48,459 bases of DNA from positions 1 to 48,459 of IMG/VR virus record IMGVR_UViG_3300032316_000351; one strand, written 5' to 3'. Each line of letters begins with the position of its first letter. The stretch's first letter is position 1. Source of the stretch: a virus. Shown here one piece after another: positions 35,601 through 47,300 of this stretch. The notes under the pieces were generated by a model. The model was not told the origin of the DNA. It saw only the letters and a program-made list of their open reading frames with translations, and did no database searches. The translations under genes and the position numbers were made by a program.

Positions 35601-37254
35601 CAACTAGGACAGGGTTGTACCATGCTCGATTGGGATAGACGTACTTGCCATTACGGCCATTTTGCCGCTCATCGAGCCAGTCCCGCAGCATCGGGTGGTT
35701 GTACGCGTTCTGCACCTTCTGCGGGCGATACGTACTGTCCTTTTTAGGGTCCTCGTAGTAGCGAGTCTCATCGCCGTCAATCTGCTCTTCTTCTCGAGTT
35801 TTATCGTACTCGGAGCGCTGATCAGCCACCCATGACGGCCAGTCCGAGAGAAGAAGACTGACATCATTAGCCGTCAGTGGCGGAAGGCGATTAGGCAGAG
35901 ACGCAACAGGGGCATCCGCGACCGCGCGGGGTTCGCCTACGATGCCGCGAAGATCGAGCGGCCTATCATCAATGATTGGGCGCTGCTGTGGTGCTGGTGC
36001 GCCTTCCTCGTCGACAGGCCCGGTCTGATTAGCTGGAACAGTCTCGCTTGAACCGTCGTCAAACTTAACAGTTACAGTCTTGTCATCCGGGTTAATCGAC
36101 GAAATGTTCCCCGAGCGACCGCCAGTGATCGACACCCGCGACCCGTTCTTAGCAAACCGCCCGGTGCGATCGCGCACCTGCTGGCTAGCCTTCTTCGATC
36201 GCTCTTCAGGAGTGTACGAACCGTCGCCGTCTGAGACCTTGATACCAGTGTCGCCCGCGGCAACGACAACAGTGTCAATAAGATCCCAGTCAACTTCGAA
36301 TAGTGCGGTCTCGACCAACGACGCTTCTTCCGCGTCGATGTCATAGACTGACACCGGAGCAAACGGGCTCTCTTGTAGACGGGCAGAAATGATAATTGCC
36401 GCCTGCGCGTCAATAACGATGTGAGCTTTGTCACAGGTGTCATACGGGTCGTCCAGCATGCGGTCATACCCTAGAGGATCACCGTCAACAGTGGCAAAAT
36501 CTTGCCAGCAGCCGTCGTCCCAAACTGAAATGGATCCAGCTTCATCGACCATGTACAGTCGGTCGATCCCTGAACCGTCAAGACGTACGCGTGCCACGAA
36601 TTCTGGCGCCGCATCCTCGTCGAGCTCAAACGCGAGTTTGAACGGGTCAACGTCTGCATCATAGTCTGTGGCCATGCGGTAATCATCAAGCGAGTACCCG
36701 CCTGCACGCATAGCTTTCTTGTTTTCACGCTCGACGATCGCACGCGCCCAACGCCATGCTGCATCGCCACCCCACAGAGCCCAGGCAATACGCCCACGTG
36801 ACGGGAAACCGTCCTCGCCCGGCTCGTAGCCCTTAGCCTTCTTGTCAATCTCGTGGCGCGGGAAGTACTTAGCGATATGGCGAATCTTCTCAATACCGAT
36901 TTGCCCGCCCTGCGCAAGCGTTCTCGCTGTATTCACGCCCACAGGAGTTCCACCGCGCTTAAACTCCTTGCGCCACTCGAGCGCGCGCTTAGCCTCAGCT
37001 TGCACACCCTTCGGGATCGTGTACATGCGCCCAGACGCGGTAACAACGCGGATGTCGAGATTCGACACCGCGCTGCTGGCGAGATCAAACGCACTAGTTG
37101 GCGCAGACAGATTCTCAGTTGTCCATGACTCTGTAGAACGTAGCGAGGCCACACTTCCGCTAGCAACGACAATGTTGGCGCTCTCGTCTACAACCGCGGC
37201 AGAGCTGCCGTCGATGAAAAGTAGACGCGAACCATTGCGGCCAACGAGCTCCAT
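32632..37254 (-). CDS. Large multidomain protein containing the capsid maturation protease
   Basis: 1540 residues. I choose ATG 37254 because GGAGAAGG lies nine bases before it; the frame is open to TTG 37263. About residues 90-165 is a conserved helical block (EWRKEFKRGGTPVGV to RGRIAWALWGGDAAWRWA). A small beta module R-D-x-T-G-R-F-A-K-N-G-S follows at about 365-420. A second basic block lies near 700-780 (GNAEKLRRYWLYGKGAAKIRW). Residues 810-1000 resemble the HK97-type prohead protease (FCIPLVIPEDM, VREGFIRGVSADLD, V-M-A-V-T-L-V-P-K-P-A-F). Residues 1020-1190 (FGHIAAWHVDHIGM, YSYFHTGVI, GQLTLAGGHASLEA, GIWVAGAL) match the actinophage capsid maturation protease. The last 350 residues are helical and scaffold-like. 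It lies just before the capsid gene, as expected. Confidence 0.75.
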   Translation of the reverse strand: MELVGRNGSRLLFIDGSSAAVVDESANIVVASGSVASLRSTESWTTENLSAPTSAFDLASSAVSNLDIRVVTASGRMYTIPKGVQAEAKRALEWRKEFKRGGTPVGVNTARTLAQGGQIGIEKIRHIAKYFPRHEIDKKAKGYEPGEDGFPSRGRIAWALWGGDAAWRWARAIVERENKKAMRAGGYSLDDYRMATDYDADVDPFKLAFELDEDAAPEFVARVRLDGSGIDRLYMVDEAGSISVWDDGCWQDFATVDGDPLGYDRMLDDPYDTCDKAHIVIDAQAAIIISARLQESPFAPVSVYDIDAEEASLVETALFEVDWDLIDTVVVAAGDTGIKVSDGDGSYTPEERSKKASQQVRDRTGRFAKNGSRVSITGGRSGNISSINPDDKTVTVKFDDGSSETVPANQTGPVDEEGAPAPQQRPIIDDRPLDLRGIVGEPRAVADAPVASLPNRLPPLTANDVSLLLSDWPSWVADQRSEYDKTREEEQIDGDETRYYEDPKKDSTYRPQKVQNAYNHPMLRDWLDERQNGRNGKYVYPNRAWYNPVLVDPNIVEDKKSRKAVYAAATPKGESRELTPETSDVAPLYMAIVAQDDPRAVMDLVSLVPASSDSIEPMTFKRVDGEWVKDEKIIRDLNSPTPPPVIVLDDPTLEDVLAQVDGAEAVVAALEAMRDSMLTPLWGSRGEIVALVSAGGADRNRGNAEKLRRYWLYGKGAAKIRWNTPGDWTRCVRHLAKYMGPRAKGYCALRHKEATGLWTGDKLHRQMYGRNKGMFSTDVIRAEDDIVFTTALNAQARAAKDRVLMAGGSQPGEGSKFCIPLVIPEDMESGDGRSFEPGAIGIRELPLPLMWQIKTADGHEGSVVVGRIDQMERVENGIGNAYGVFDTGAYGKEAERLVREGFIRGVSADLDQFEAKHGEAEAGDDSEDRIGGDKIRIHKARVMAVTLVPKPAFQECGIKLVEDQNEQATKKEDDVVPDGIYVEQVDPTEASAIVACGMIAGAIPVVPPRDWFDDPQMDKPTALTVTDDGRVFGHIAAWHVDHIGMAFGTRPPRSRSKYSYFHTGVIRADDGTDIPVGQLTLAGGHASLEASAEQAVRHYDDTASAVADVHAGEDRFGIWVAGALRPGVTPEQVRAFRASAPSGDWRPIKGNLELVAVCQVNVPGFPIARARVASGQVVALVAAGASVLAKLKSDPMADLASRIEKLEQLEQAELSAKIDPIRETFSAAKAEQAERLRSRMSELTLRVKGEPSYDDGFGDSTAYRMKMAKEGKALPDGSYPISNIDSLKDSIQAYGRGKKSKRAQIRRHIMKRARQLGRPDLIPDKWKSNASFEIDETLEEMRARIAEFGAPVPAVDVEDVPMLPEGSDQEDGRYTPETQPRDDRGRFRRVLARLKQNIGESGLTSVIEKIEEAENNENAGDYERAATSANELIDMIDRLDAGALNPEALENVRGTAAELGKVIANLPLPFGQDAAKVRYSDLPPALKDLIEDMITRVADKIGDEDAAEATKVLESYKGGGDFMNQSEISSELSKLLRLLT

Positions 37255-37255
37255 G

Positions 37256-38299
37256 CTAGTCAACCTTCTCCTCCGTTACAGGACCGCCGGACACCCAGGC
37301 GCGGCAGGTCCTCGCCGAGGCGCACTTGAAATCAAACGCTTCGCAGTACCCGAGCTCGCCAGCCGCGTCAATCGCGTCAAACTCGTCGGCGTCATCGGTA
37401 AGACCAGACGAGATGCAATTCTTCATGCTCGGTGTCACAATGAACACCGCGCAATTTCCACAGCGCTGACGCTTTGCCGATTCGGCGTCGACGTTCCACT
37501 CCTGGGCAAGCGCGGACCAATACTCATCATTGGGCTCAGCGGGATTCAGCGGCCCGTACATTGCAGTGTCAATCGCGTTCTGGCGATTCCTAAGATTGAG
37601 CGCGATGTCCTGAGTAGCAGGCGGGCAGGCGCCTGCCGCAGCAGTGATACCTTCCTGCACGTCCTCGTACTTCTTAACCTCGGCGAACGTCAGCTCGTCG
37701 TCATCGGAGAGCTTGGCCCAGGCTTTGATAATTTCCGGCTTGACGTCGATGACCTGTAGCCCGTCAAGCGACTCGTCATCGGCTGGAAGCTTAAACCACC
37801 CGTCACCTTCGCGCAGATAGATGCCATCAGCGCCGCTGTAGATTAGATCCTGAACTTCCTGAGTGTCAGGGTCAACCGTTACGAACAGCGACTCGTCCGC
37901 CGCTGGCGCATCCGGGCTGAACGCCATTGCTACCTCCAAGTCGATGCTTCTCTCGATCGCCTCGGCTGGAACCTCAGCGGCCAGAGAAGATGCCCACAGG
38001 CCATCGGAATCTTCAACTGCTCGTATCGTATAGATCCTACCAAAACTCGAGAACGTTATAGCTCCAGTTTTAGGGTCAATATCGACCGAGTCACGCGAAT
38101 CAACCGGGTATTGGCGCTCAACGCCGTCATACCCGCCGACGTAGACATACGTGACGCCATCCTGCTCGACAACTAGCCGTGGCGAGTACGCTACTCGGGG
38201 AACAACCTGACCCTCGTCCTCACTATCCAGAACCGCCGGACCCCAGGCAAGATACCCCTGGTCTTTGACCTCGTCAGGCGCCTGTCGTAATTTGCGCAC
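37256..38299 (-). CDS. Protein with Cys-rich C-terminal domain, possibly metal or iron-sulphur binding
   Basis: 347 residues, GTG start, stop TAG one base before the next ATG. The first 190 residues are beta-rich and acidic (VAYSPRLVVEQDGVTYVYVG, ITFSSFGRIYTIRA). The C-terminal 110 carry eight or so cysteines arranged R-C-G-N-C-A-V-F, N-C-I-S-S-G, L-G-Y-C-E-A-F-D-F-K-C-A-S-A-R-T-C. The C-x2-C...C...C spacing with flanking aromatics recalls high-potential iron-sulphur proteins, but a zinc knuckle is equally possible. It sits between the giant protein and the protease and is probably a virion or capsid-assembly component. Confidence 0.6.
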   Translation of the reverse strand: MRKLRQAPDEVKDQGYLAWGPAVLDSEDEGQVVPRVAYSPRLVVEQDGVTYVYVGGYDGVERQYPVDSRDSVDIDPKTGAITFSSFGRIYTIRAVEDSDGLWASSLAAEVPAEAIERSIDLEVAMAFSPDAPAADESLFVTVDPDTQEVQDLIYSGADGIYLREGDGWFKLPADDESLDGLQVIDVKPEIIKAWAKLSDDDELTFAEVKKYEDVQEGITAAAGACPPATQDIALNLRNRQNAIDTAMYGPLNPAEPNDEYWSALAQEWNVDAESAKRQRCGNCAVFIVTPSMKNCISSGLTDDADEFDAIDAAGELGYCEAFDFKCASARTCRAWVSGGPVTEEKVD

Positions 38300-38310
38300 G
38301 TCATTCTCCC

Positions 38311-41300
38311 TTAGCTAATCTTGTCCATGGCGGCCTTGAGCTTTGCGCGCTCCTCAGGCGAAATATCGGGCAAAGCCTCGCCCTTAGAGATAAAGATCTG
38401 CTCAATCGGAATACCACCGAGTGAGAAAATCCCGCGTGCCTTCAAGGCGGCGATTAGATCATCGCGCATACGAGCCTCGGGGATAAGCACGTGATCAAGG
38501 TCAGACCAGCCAAGACGATGCTTGAGCATTAGCTCATACGTGTACGGAGTAATGTTTTTAATGATGTCAGCCGTGTTGGAGCGCTTGCCGAACTTGTCAC
38601 TTTTGTTCGCATACATATCCAGGCGCTCGAATACAGCCTCGGGCCTAAACACGATGCGAGGTCTGGAATTATACGAGTCCGAATACACTGTCGTGTCCGG
38701 GCGATAGCCCTTCGGAGCAGTAAACACGTAGTCAGCTCCGCCAGTCACGGCATCACTGGTAGACGACATTCCGTTCCGGCCAATACCCTCAGTCCAGCGC
38801 GAAGTTGTTGAAAGCAAACCATCGTGCGGGCTACCGAACAGCTCCAGGTAGTACTCAAGCCACGCCGCGCGGCGCTCATCCTCTGGCCCGCTATAGAGCA
38901 GCTTCCCTGTCGCCGTTTCCGACGGCGGAGTAATTGAATGAAGAATCGCCTTAACACCAGTAGCCTTAGCGATTTTCTCAGCAACCTCGGGAGGAAGCCT
39001 GTACTCAATGCGCCCGTCCGCTCCAGACACGACGCGAACGTCTTCTAGAGCAAAACCCCACTTCTTGTAGATCTCCTCAAGCTTAGCTTCACGAGGCGGG
39101 CCGGAAAGATTCTTAGTCGGGTTAGTTTTCTTGCCGAACAGGCTAAGCACACGATTCTCAATCAGTACCCGTGCATCTTCCTGAACGGCCGGACGCGCAT
39201 CGCGCACGCCCGCCGCGGTCATTACCTTGGCGATGTCGTCCTCGGTAGCGTTACCGGGGAGAACCACCTGCACAAGATTATGGAACGCCTTAGGGCCGCT
39301 CGATGACGGGTTAGCCCCGTCGCTCGTGTTTGCCCGGTGCAAGATAACCGTAGCGGGGCCGCTATCCGTGTCGACAGTGAACTCGTACGTTCGACCGTAC
39401 CCGTTCTTGTACGCCGAGTCCGGCGCAATGCGCATCAGCCCGTCCTGATCGCGACGGAGCTTACGGATTCTCAACTCCGTGCTCTTTACATCCGGATCGC
39501 CAAACACCTTCTTAGCCAAAACGGCACCGGCCCAGCTGGTCAGACGATACTTGAGCATGAGCTTCTCGTCGCCGCCCTGATCGAGCACACGAGTGACGCG
39601 CACATCCAAGTCTTCAACATCACCCGCGTCAGTCGCAACAGATGCACCTCGAGTTGCGGAGTCGGCGTCTTGACGAACATAGTCAATTGCTCCGCTCATT
39701 GACTTCACGTCTTCAAAGTTCGACTGATTCCAAGACTGCGGCTCATCGACGACAACCGCGGGCGCACCAGTCTGAATCGGCTTGCTTGACTTCTTAGGAG
39801 TGTTGCTCTTCGCGACCGGCATGTCGCCAGTGCCAGACACGACAACCTTCTTGACCGAGCGAGCCTTCTTGGTCTCGTCCGGGAACTTCACGTCGACGTA
39901 TGTTCCGTTCGGCTGCAGCTTAACGACAGTACCCTCGTTGCCCTGCGCGTCAGTAACCTTCGCGCCGACCCAGATCGGGTTGCCATTTGCGTCAGGCAGC
40001 GTGGGCGCGCCTGGCGGAGGAGTAGGTATGTCGGCTGTCTCCGCAGCAGCGGGCGCCGCCTCTGGCTCAGATACGTCAGCCTCGGGCTCGCTGTCATTGT
40101 TGTCATCCTTGAACGACGTGTAGTGCTCGCCGGAGACCGGGCCAATCTTCTCGAGGCCGCCGTAGATTGACGCGAGCGCGTCGTCAAGTGTTCCGACACC
40201 CATACCAGGCTTCAGCGCGATCGACCATGACTTATCGTCACCGTTGTAGCGATAGCCGGCCTTCTTGAGTGCGTCCTTGATCGGGAAAGTCTTACCCTTC
40301 ACGGTCAAAGTTACGCCGGCGACCTTGCCATCGTACTTACCCCAGGCGTTGTAGTCGCTAACAAGATCGCCCTTGATGCTGTATTCAATTCCGTCGCCAA
40401 CCGTACCCGAGTAGTCGATCGCTTCAAGCGCGCTCTTCGATACAGACTTAACCACGCTGCCGGGCGTCTCCATCTTCGGCAGCTTAAGATCAAGAGAGTC
40501 CGCGGCGGGAGGCTCACTTGCGGCAGGCTCCGGCTCAGGCGTTTCTTCAACATCTGGAGCAGTATCTAGTTTGTCAATGGTCTCAAGAATATTTTCAAGT
40601 TCGACATCGTCGGTGTCAAAGTCCCCGTCGCGGAAAACAACTACAGGCGCGTCCTTTGCCCCCTCCGCGCCCGGCGGGATAAGAGCATAGTAGTTGGGGA
40701 ACTCGCGCCACTCCCAGCCCTCGCTCTCAAGATACTTTGTCGCCTCGACGTAGTTCGAGTCACCGTCAGCGTCCCAGCGCGCCTTAGCTTCTTCTGGAGA
40801 CTCTAGATTAGGCGTAGCGGGCGCCTCGGGAACCGCGGGCTCTGCGGCTGCAGGCTCTGGAGCTGCAGGAGTTGGCATCGTCGGAGCATTGTCCTTAGGC
40901 TCTGGAACCGACCAGCCCTTGTCCTCGAGCACGGAGATCAAAGCGCTTACGCTGATCGGAGTTTCGTACCCTCCGGGAGGCGCGATGTCGACAACGGAGT
41001 CACCGCTGTACATTGCCTCGTAGATATTCCAGCGCTGATCCTTAGCCAGGTCAAAGATATCGGCATTCGAGTATTTACCGTTTTCACCGTCGGCCAGCGA
41101 TTCTGCGATGTCCGCGTAGGCCGCACTAATCGGCATACGCTCGTACTCGTACGCGGCCTTCGGCCCATTCAGCACAACGTCGGACACGATCGCGTCGATG
41201 TCGTCACGCCCATCGCTTGTTAGACCGTCACGTATTGCAGGGAGTAGCGCACTCGGTATGAAAACCGATTGCGGATTCTTATCGTAGTACGCAGGGTGCC

Positions 41301-44300
41301 GAAGCCGCAGATAGTTGTACATGTCCACGGCAGGCTCAATACCAAGGGCATCAGCGATAGCGTCCACGCCGACCCCTCCCTGCAGGACGGGCTCGAGAGC
41401 CATGAGCGCATCGATCTTGCTCTGGAACGTGGAAGTGTCCTCAGGCTCCCCCGCGGAAGGCGCTTCAGGCGCTTCAGGCGCTTCAGGTTCAGAAGCTGGA
41501 GACTCGTCAGAGTCTGTCAGAATCTCGAGCGTCTTCGTCGAACGCACAATCTTCTTACCCGACGCGTCCTTGACAAACACATACTTTGGGTTCTTATCAA
41601 ACTTGACAACCTCAGCCTCGAGCCCGTCCTTTGTAGAACGAACCTTCATGCCGATCTGCAACGGCGTTCCGTCGCTTGACAGGTAGGCGTCCGTCGGTGG
41701 CGTGGGCTCAGGCTCAGGCGACGGCTCATCAACCGTAGCAGCAGGCGGGGTGTAGTCGTCAGGGACACCAGCGGGCTCCGGCGTAGCAACACCGGCAGGC
41801 GTTTCCTTCTCGTCATCAACGTACGTGTTAACATGCGTCTCTGGCTGCTCATCATTCAAGCTCACGTAATCAAGAATGTACTGACGACGCGCCTTTAGCT
41901 TATCCGACAGCTCCTTGGCTTGCTCAGGATCCTGCACGATCGCGCCGACCATGTCTTCGATCTTGTCCGGAGTCATCGGCAGAAGCTTACGTGCGCTCTC
42001 GCGCAACTGATCCGTCGACATGCTACCAAACACTGCAAACGACTGCGCGTTCTTATTCTGGTCGCGCAGTGTGTCAAGCTCAGTGACTTCGTTGCCAAAC
42101 GCGCCACCCTTCGGCGCGCCCTGCGCCCGGAAGATAAGCGCACCACCCGGGTCAACACGCACCGGGTTACCATCCGCGTCAGTGACAACGTTATCAAACA
42201 CGAGACCAGCGACATCCCAGTTCGCGAGCCAGGCGTCAACAGCGAAACCGTCCTGCACCTTCTCGAGGTAGTCCTGCTCGTCGAGGCGCGAACCAAAATC
42301 GCTCGTCGCGCCGTCAATCATCGGCGACACCGTCACCAGGTCGCCATTGCCGTCGCGACCCAGATAAATTCCTGCCGCGTCAACACCAGCCGCACGATAC
42401 AAAGCCGACGCGAGCGTTTCGTTCTGCGCGTGCAAATCGCTCTTCGGGTACTTCACGTAGTAGCGGTTACCATCCGCGTCCTCGTACGTGCCACCCTTGT
42501 TCGAGCCCATCTGACCGCCGACCTGCTTCCAGTCAGAGATATCGAACTCTGACAGCGCAGTCTCGTCCCGGACCGCTGCGATCTCGTCAGCCGCGATCGA
42601 CTCAGCAGGCTCAATGTCGGGCTCATCGGTCTCAGTATCAGCGTCAACGCCGTCACCGGCGTTCGCCACGTCACGCAGAATCTCGTCCGTGTCGAATCCC
42701 TGAATCTGCAGCGCGTCGCGAATAGCCTCGACGGGGATCTGTGCAGTGTAACCCTCGTCAAGCGGGTACTCAAACGAGCCAAACCCGGTGCCATCCTCGA
42801 CGCCGGCGCGAAGCTGCTCGATCAGATCGTTCGTCTCCCACATCTCCGCAAGATACAGAGGGCTATCCGTGAAGCCCTCCGGGACGCCCTCATAGTTATC
42901 ACCCTCAGGGTACTCAGGCTCATACGCGTCAGGGCTAACGTCGTGGTAACCTTCCGGCATCTCGACGTATTCATTCTCGGACAGCAACGACGAGTAATCG
43001 CCATTCGCGTTGTACCGCGCCCACTCTGGCGTAGTCATCGGGCGAAGATTAACGACGTACGTATCCTTGGTTTCGCCACCGTACGTAGGCGCGGTCTCCT
43101 TTGTCACCGAATCCACGACGTACTGACCCCAGACGACATCCTCGTGCTCGTGGAAGAACCAAGAAAGACGCTCGATGTTCATTGACGTAGCTTCACCGGC
43201 GTCCAGTCGAAAAACAACACCCGCAGTGTTATCATCTGACTTAAAGTTGCGCTTCGCATACGAGTCAGCGGTCGACTCTTCCCAGGTCCAGCTAGACGGA
43301 GCAAAGTTAATGACTGAACCTTCAGTCGTGTACAACTCAAAGTCTTCGTCAAAGATCGACATGTCGACGCCTCGGAATACCGGCCTCTGATTCGCTGACG
43401 CGCCAGCGGCAAGGATTTCCGCGAACGCGCGATAGATTTCAGAGCCTTCCTCACCCGCCGCGAACGCGCTCTTTGACTCCTTAAAATCGTCAATACTGCC
43501 AAGCTGCTTATAGATCTCGCTAGCAAGCGCAGAAACTGCGTTGTAATCAGAATCGTCAATACCGCTGTAGTCCGCGAGGGCTTTAGCCACTTCCCTTAGC
43601 CCGGTGCTGACTACTCCCCCGTCCCCATTGTCGATGTGCTGGAACAGTCCCCACCAACTTGCAATAAGAGCCTTATCGCTGTCGCTTGCCGTGTCGCTCA
43701 TCACTCCAGCAAGCGCTGGCGCCAAGAACTCAGCAATGGCGGCGCGATTTGCCCCGGCCTCAGATTCATCGGCGGGGATCGGAAGCTGCATCGTGAAATC
43801 GCGAAGCTCACGAACACCAGGCTGGAGCTCATCGACATCGATCGCGGAGATTTCCGCCGCGATATTCAGCTTCTCGAGCTGGCGCTGGCTAACGTAGACA
43901 TCAGGCTCGGCTTCCTCTACGCTTTCTTCCTCGAGAATCTCGTCAAGCTCATCGGCAACAACCTCTGGCTCCTGCTCGCGAATCTCAGCCAGCGGCGCGC
44001 TGTCGCCTTCGCCGCGCGACTCGTTGAGTGCGTCACGGTTCTGCGAATCACCAGCGCGCGAGTCGTACATGTCCGCGACAAGCCCGTCAATGTCAACACC
44101 GCGCTCCTGCAGCGCCAGGTACAGCGCCTCGGCAGGGACGTACTCGTCGCCGCCGTCAAACGCGAGCTTGCCCGAACCGGTCGCCGTGTTATTGACCTTC
44201 TTCTTAGGCTTCGGGCCAGGCTTGCTCTTCTTAGGCTTCGGCGCGTCCTCGTCGTCATCGCTCGGCTCGTCGTCGAGCTGCTCAAGGAACGAATCCGCGA

Positions 44301-47300
44301 AACTCTTATCGTTGACCAGCGCCTCGGCAAGCGCCTCGGTCAGCTGCTCTTCGCTAAACTTCTGCGCGAGAACGCGGGGGTCGTCAGTGTAGTCGGCGCT
44401 GTCCTCGTCGACACGACCCTCAGGCTCGAAGAAATCCAAGTTCATCTTGTACGCGCCGTCGGGCACGTTTGGAAAATCAAATGAATCAGTTGCGGCTTCT
44501 GGCTCTTCAATAATAGCTACGGGCTCTAGCTCAGTTTCGACCGTAGGCGCGGGAGCTGCTTGAGGAGCGGCTGGCTTCGCGGCCTGGACTACCTCGTACT
44601 CTTCATCAGCTTCGGCGTGCCTGAACGACTGTGTGCTGCCGTCGTCGTATGTGACATCCGTACGACCCTTCGAATTCGGACCGTATCCGTTCTGCTCGTC
44701 GAAGAACTTATTCATGCTTTTAACACGACGCCACTTGCTGTCGCTACCCTTGACCCAGTCGCCTTCAGCGATACGCCGATGAGAAACCATTTCCGGCGTA
44801 CCCTCCGGCGCGGATGGCACAGCAGGCGCAGACTTGCCGGTCGGAATAATCGGAAGCTTCGCGTTCTTCGGATCGCGGACGATCTCGTACTCTTGACTTG
44901 TGTCAGAGTGCGGGAACGACTGAACTAGACCACCCTTGTAGTAAACATCGGTACGCCCTGTGGAATTAGGCTTAAATCCATTTACGTCGTCATAAAAACG
45001 CTCAACACGGGTGACCTGGCGCCATTCGCCGTTCTCCTGACGCACCCAGTCGCCTTCATTGATGTTGCGATGCGACAGTAGCTCAGGCTCACCTTCAGGG
45101 ACAACAGGTTCAGCTGACGGAGCTTCTTGAGCTTCAGGCTCAGGGATAAGCTCAGGTTCCGGCGTTGTTGACTTTGACTCAACGGGCTTGCCGGGTGGAA
45201 TAACCGGAAGCTTCGCGTTCTTCGGATCGCGAATAACGTCGTATTCCTTGCTCGTGTCGCTATGCGGAAACGACTGAGTCGATCCATCCGTGTACACGAC
45301 GTCCGTGCGACCTGTCGAACTTGGCTTAAAACCATTCGCGTCATCATAGAAGCGCTTGACAGACTTAATCTTGCGCCACTTGCCGTCATCGCCGTTGACC
45401 CAGTCATCCTCGAAGAAATTGCGATGCGACAACGGCTGAGGAGTGCCGTCAGGCATATTCGACTTGCTATCCGGAACGTACGGTGCCTGCACCTCTGGCC
45501 AAGAGTCTTCACCGTCACCCGCACTGCTCGGCTTGCGCACAGTGTCAAGAAACTTTGCGTTCTTCTCAGAGTGAATAACGCTATACTTGGTATCAGCGTC
45601 AGAGTGCAGGAACGACTCAGTTGACCCGTCGGTGTACGTGATATCAGTGCGGCCCTTCGAATTTGGGCCAAAACCATTATCATCGTCGTAGAACGAAGTC
45701 TTCGTCTTTACAGTGCGCCACTCGCCGTCCTTGCCAAGAACCTTGTCGCCCTCGTAGATATCGCGATGATTCTCGAGAACCGACTCTTCGCCGTCAAGGG
45801 ACGCGCCAGGCTCGGGCTTCTCTGGCCTATCCTTCAAGCGATTCAGTGCATCATTAGCCTCACGCGTCGCATCCCAGCGATCCTTCTGAAACTTCTGCGG
45901 CAAATCAACGTCGCCCGACGTCGCCAAATCGTTCTGTGCGTCGCTCCAAACCTCGTCATCGCTCAGCGCCTCAGAGATCGTGTCACGAGACTCACCATTG
46001 CGGACCATGTCGACAATGCTCGAGTCAACGCCAACCTTGTCAAGAGCGTCCGCCATGCGCTCACGAGACTTGTCGTATCGCTCTTGCGCGATGTCAGGCA
46101 GAGCCGCTTGCACGCCGTCCCAGTTGTAGAACGACCGGCCCTCGACCTCGAGCATGCCCTTATTCTGCTTGACCCGAATAACATCGCCATTCAGATCGGT
46201 CGTGTACTCGATATCGTCAATGAACTCTGTCGACTTGCGATCAAATGATGGAGCAGCGGCAGGGCCTGACTGCTCGGCCTGCCACTGCGAACGCTCCTCG
46301 GCACTGCCGGGTGCATCAAGCTTCCGCGGGCTATCCGCCGTCTCCGGAAACTCAGCGGTCCAGTTGTCAGGGACGCTTCGCCCAAACGCGTCAACGCCAC
46401 GAGAAACCTGGTCCTCGAGATCGGCTGTGCGCGTGTAAACATGCTTATCGTACTCAGCCTGGCGCTTCTTCGACCAGGCAGCGACCTTCTCAGCAGTCGC
46501 CGCATCATCAATCTCCGCCTTAGCCTTCGCGTCAGCGTCCGCGGCCTTCTTCGCGTCAGCCGCTACCGAGTTATCCTCGACGATGCCGAGCGTGTCCGCC
46601 CAGTCCTGCGCGTAGCCAACAACACGCTTGCTACCATCCGTGGAGCGAATCTCATAGAGAGGAAGATCCTTATTCCACTTACCAGACGGGTCAGCACCGC
46701 CGCCGCGAAGATCAAACGTGCCCGGATTCTTCTGATTAACGCCGCCAGCCTTGTTGACGCGGGCGCCAAGTTCCTTGTCGATCTTGCTGTAGCGCGTGAT
46801 TGTGTACTCATCGTCCGTGAACACGTCAATACCATCACTGGACGCGCTCTCGTCCTTGCGCCATCCCGCGGGCGCGCCAACCATCTCAGGAACAACAGTC
46901 TCGAAGTCACTCGTAATCGCGTCATCCGGCCCGTCACTATCGACGCCGTCTGGCAACGCGGTATCCGGCAGCATTGCCTTCGCGCCCTCGGTCTTGTTCG
47001 CGGGCACGCGAACAACTGAACCGTCCGGCAACTGTAGATCAAGACTTGACCCGTCGTTCGGGTAGCCGACAACACGACCAATCGTCATCTCCGAGCCGCC
47101 GCCAGGCAGACCCATGCGGAAACGCATCGGCGCGCCCATCTCCGCGAACCGGCCCTTACGGTCACGGCGCTGCGCACGTGCACGCGCCGAGCGCGCCGCA
47201 CGCGAGTTACCGTCAGCGATCAACGCCTTGAGCGGGTCTCCGACAACAAACACTGCGGGGACAGACCCGGGAGGTAGCGCGGCCAGACGGGCACGAGCGT

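Noticed and set aside
41450-41500. Short direct repeats (ggcgcttca type) that could suggest a small array
   Set aside because: They encode the E-A-P repeats of a linker in the giant protein; there are no spacers, so it is not a CRISPR array.
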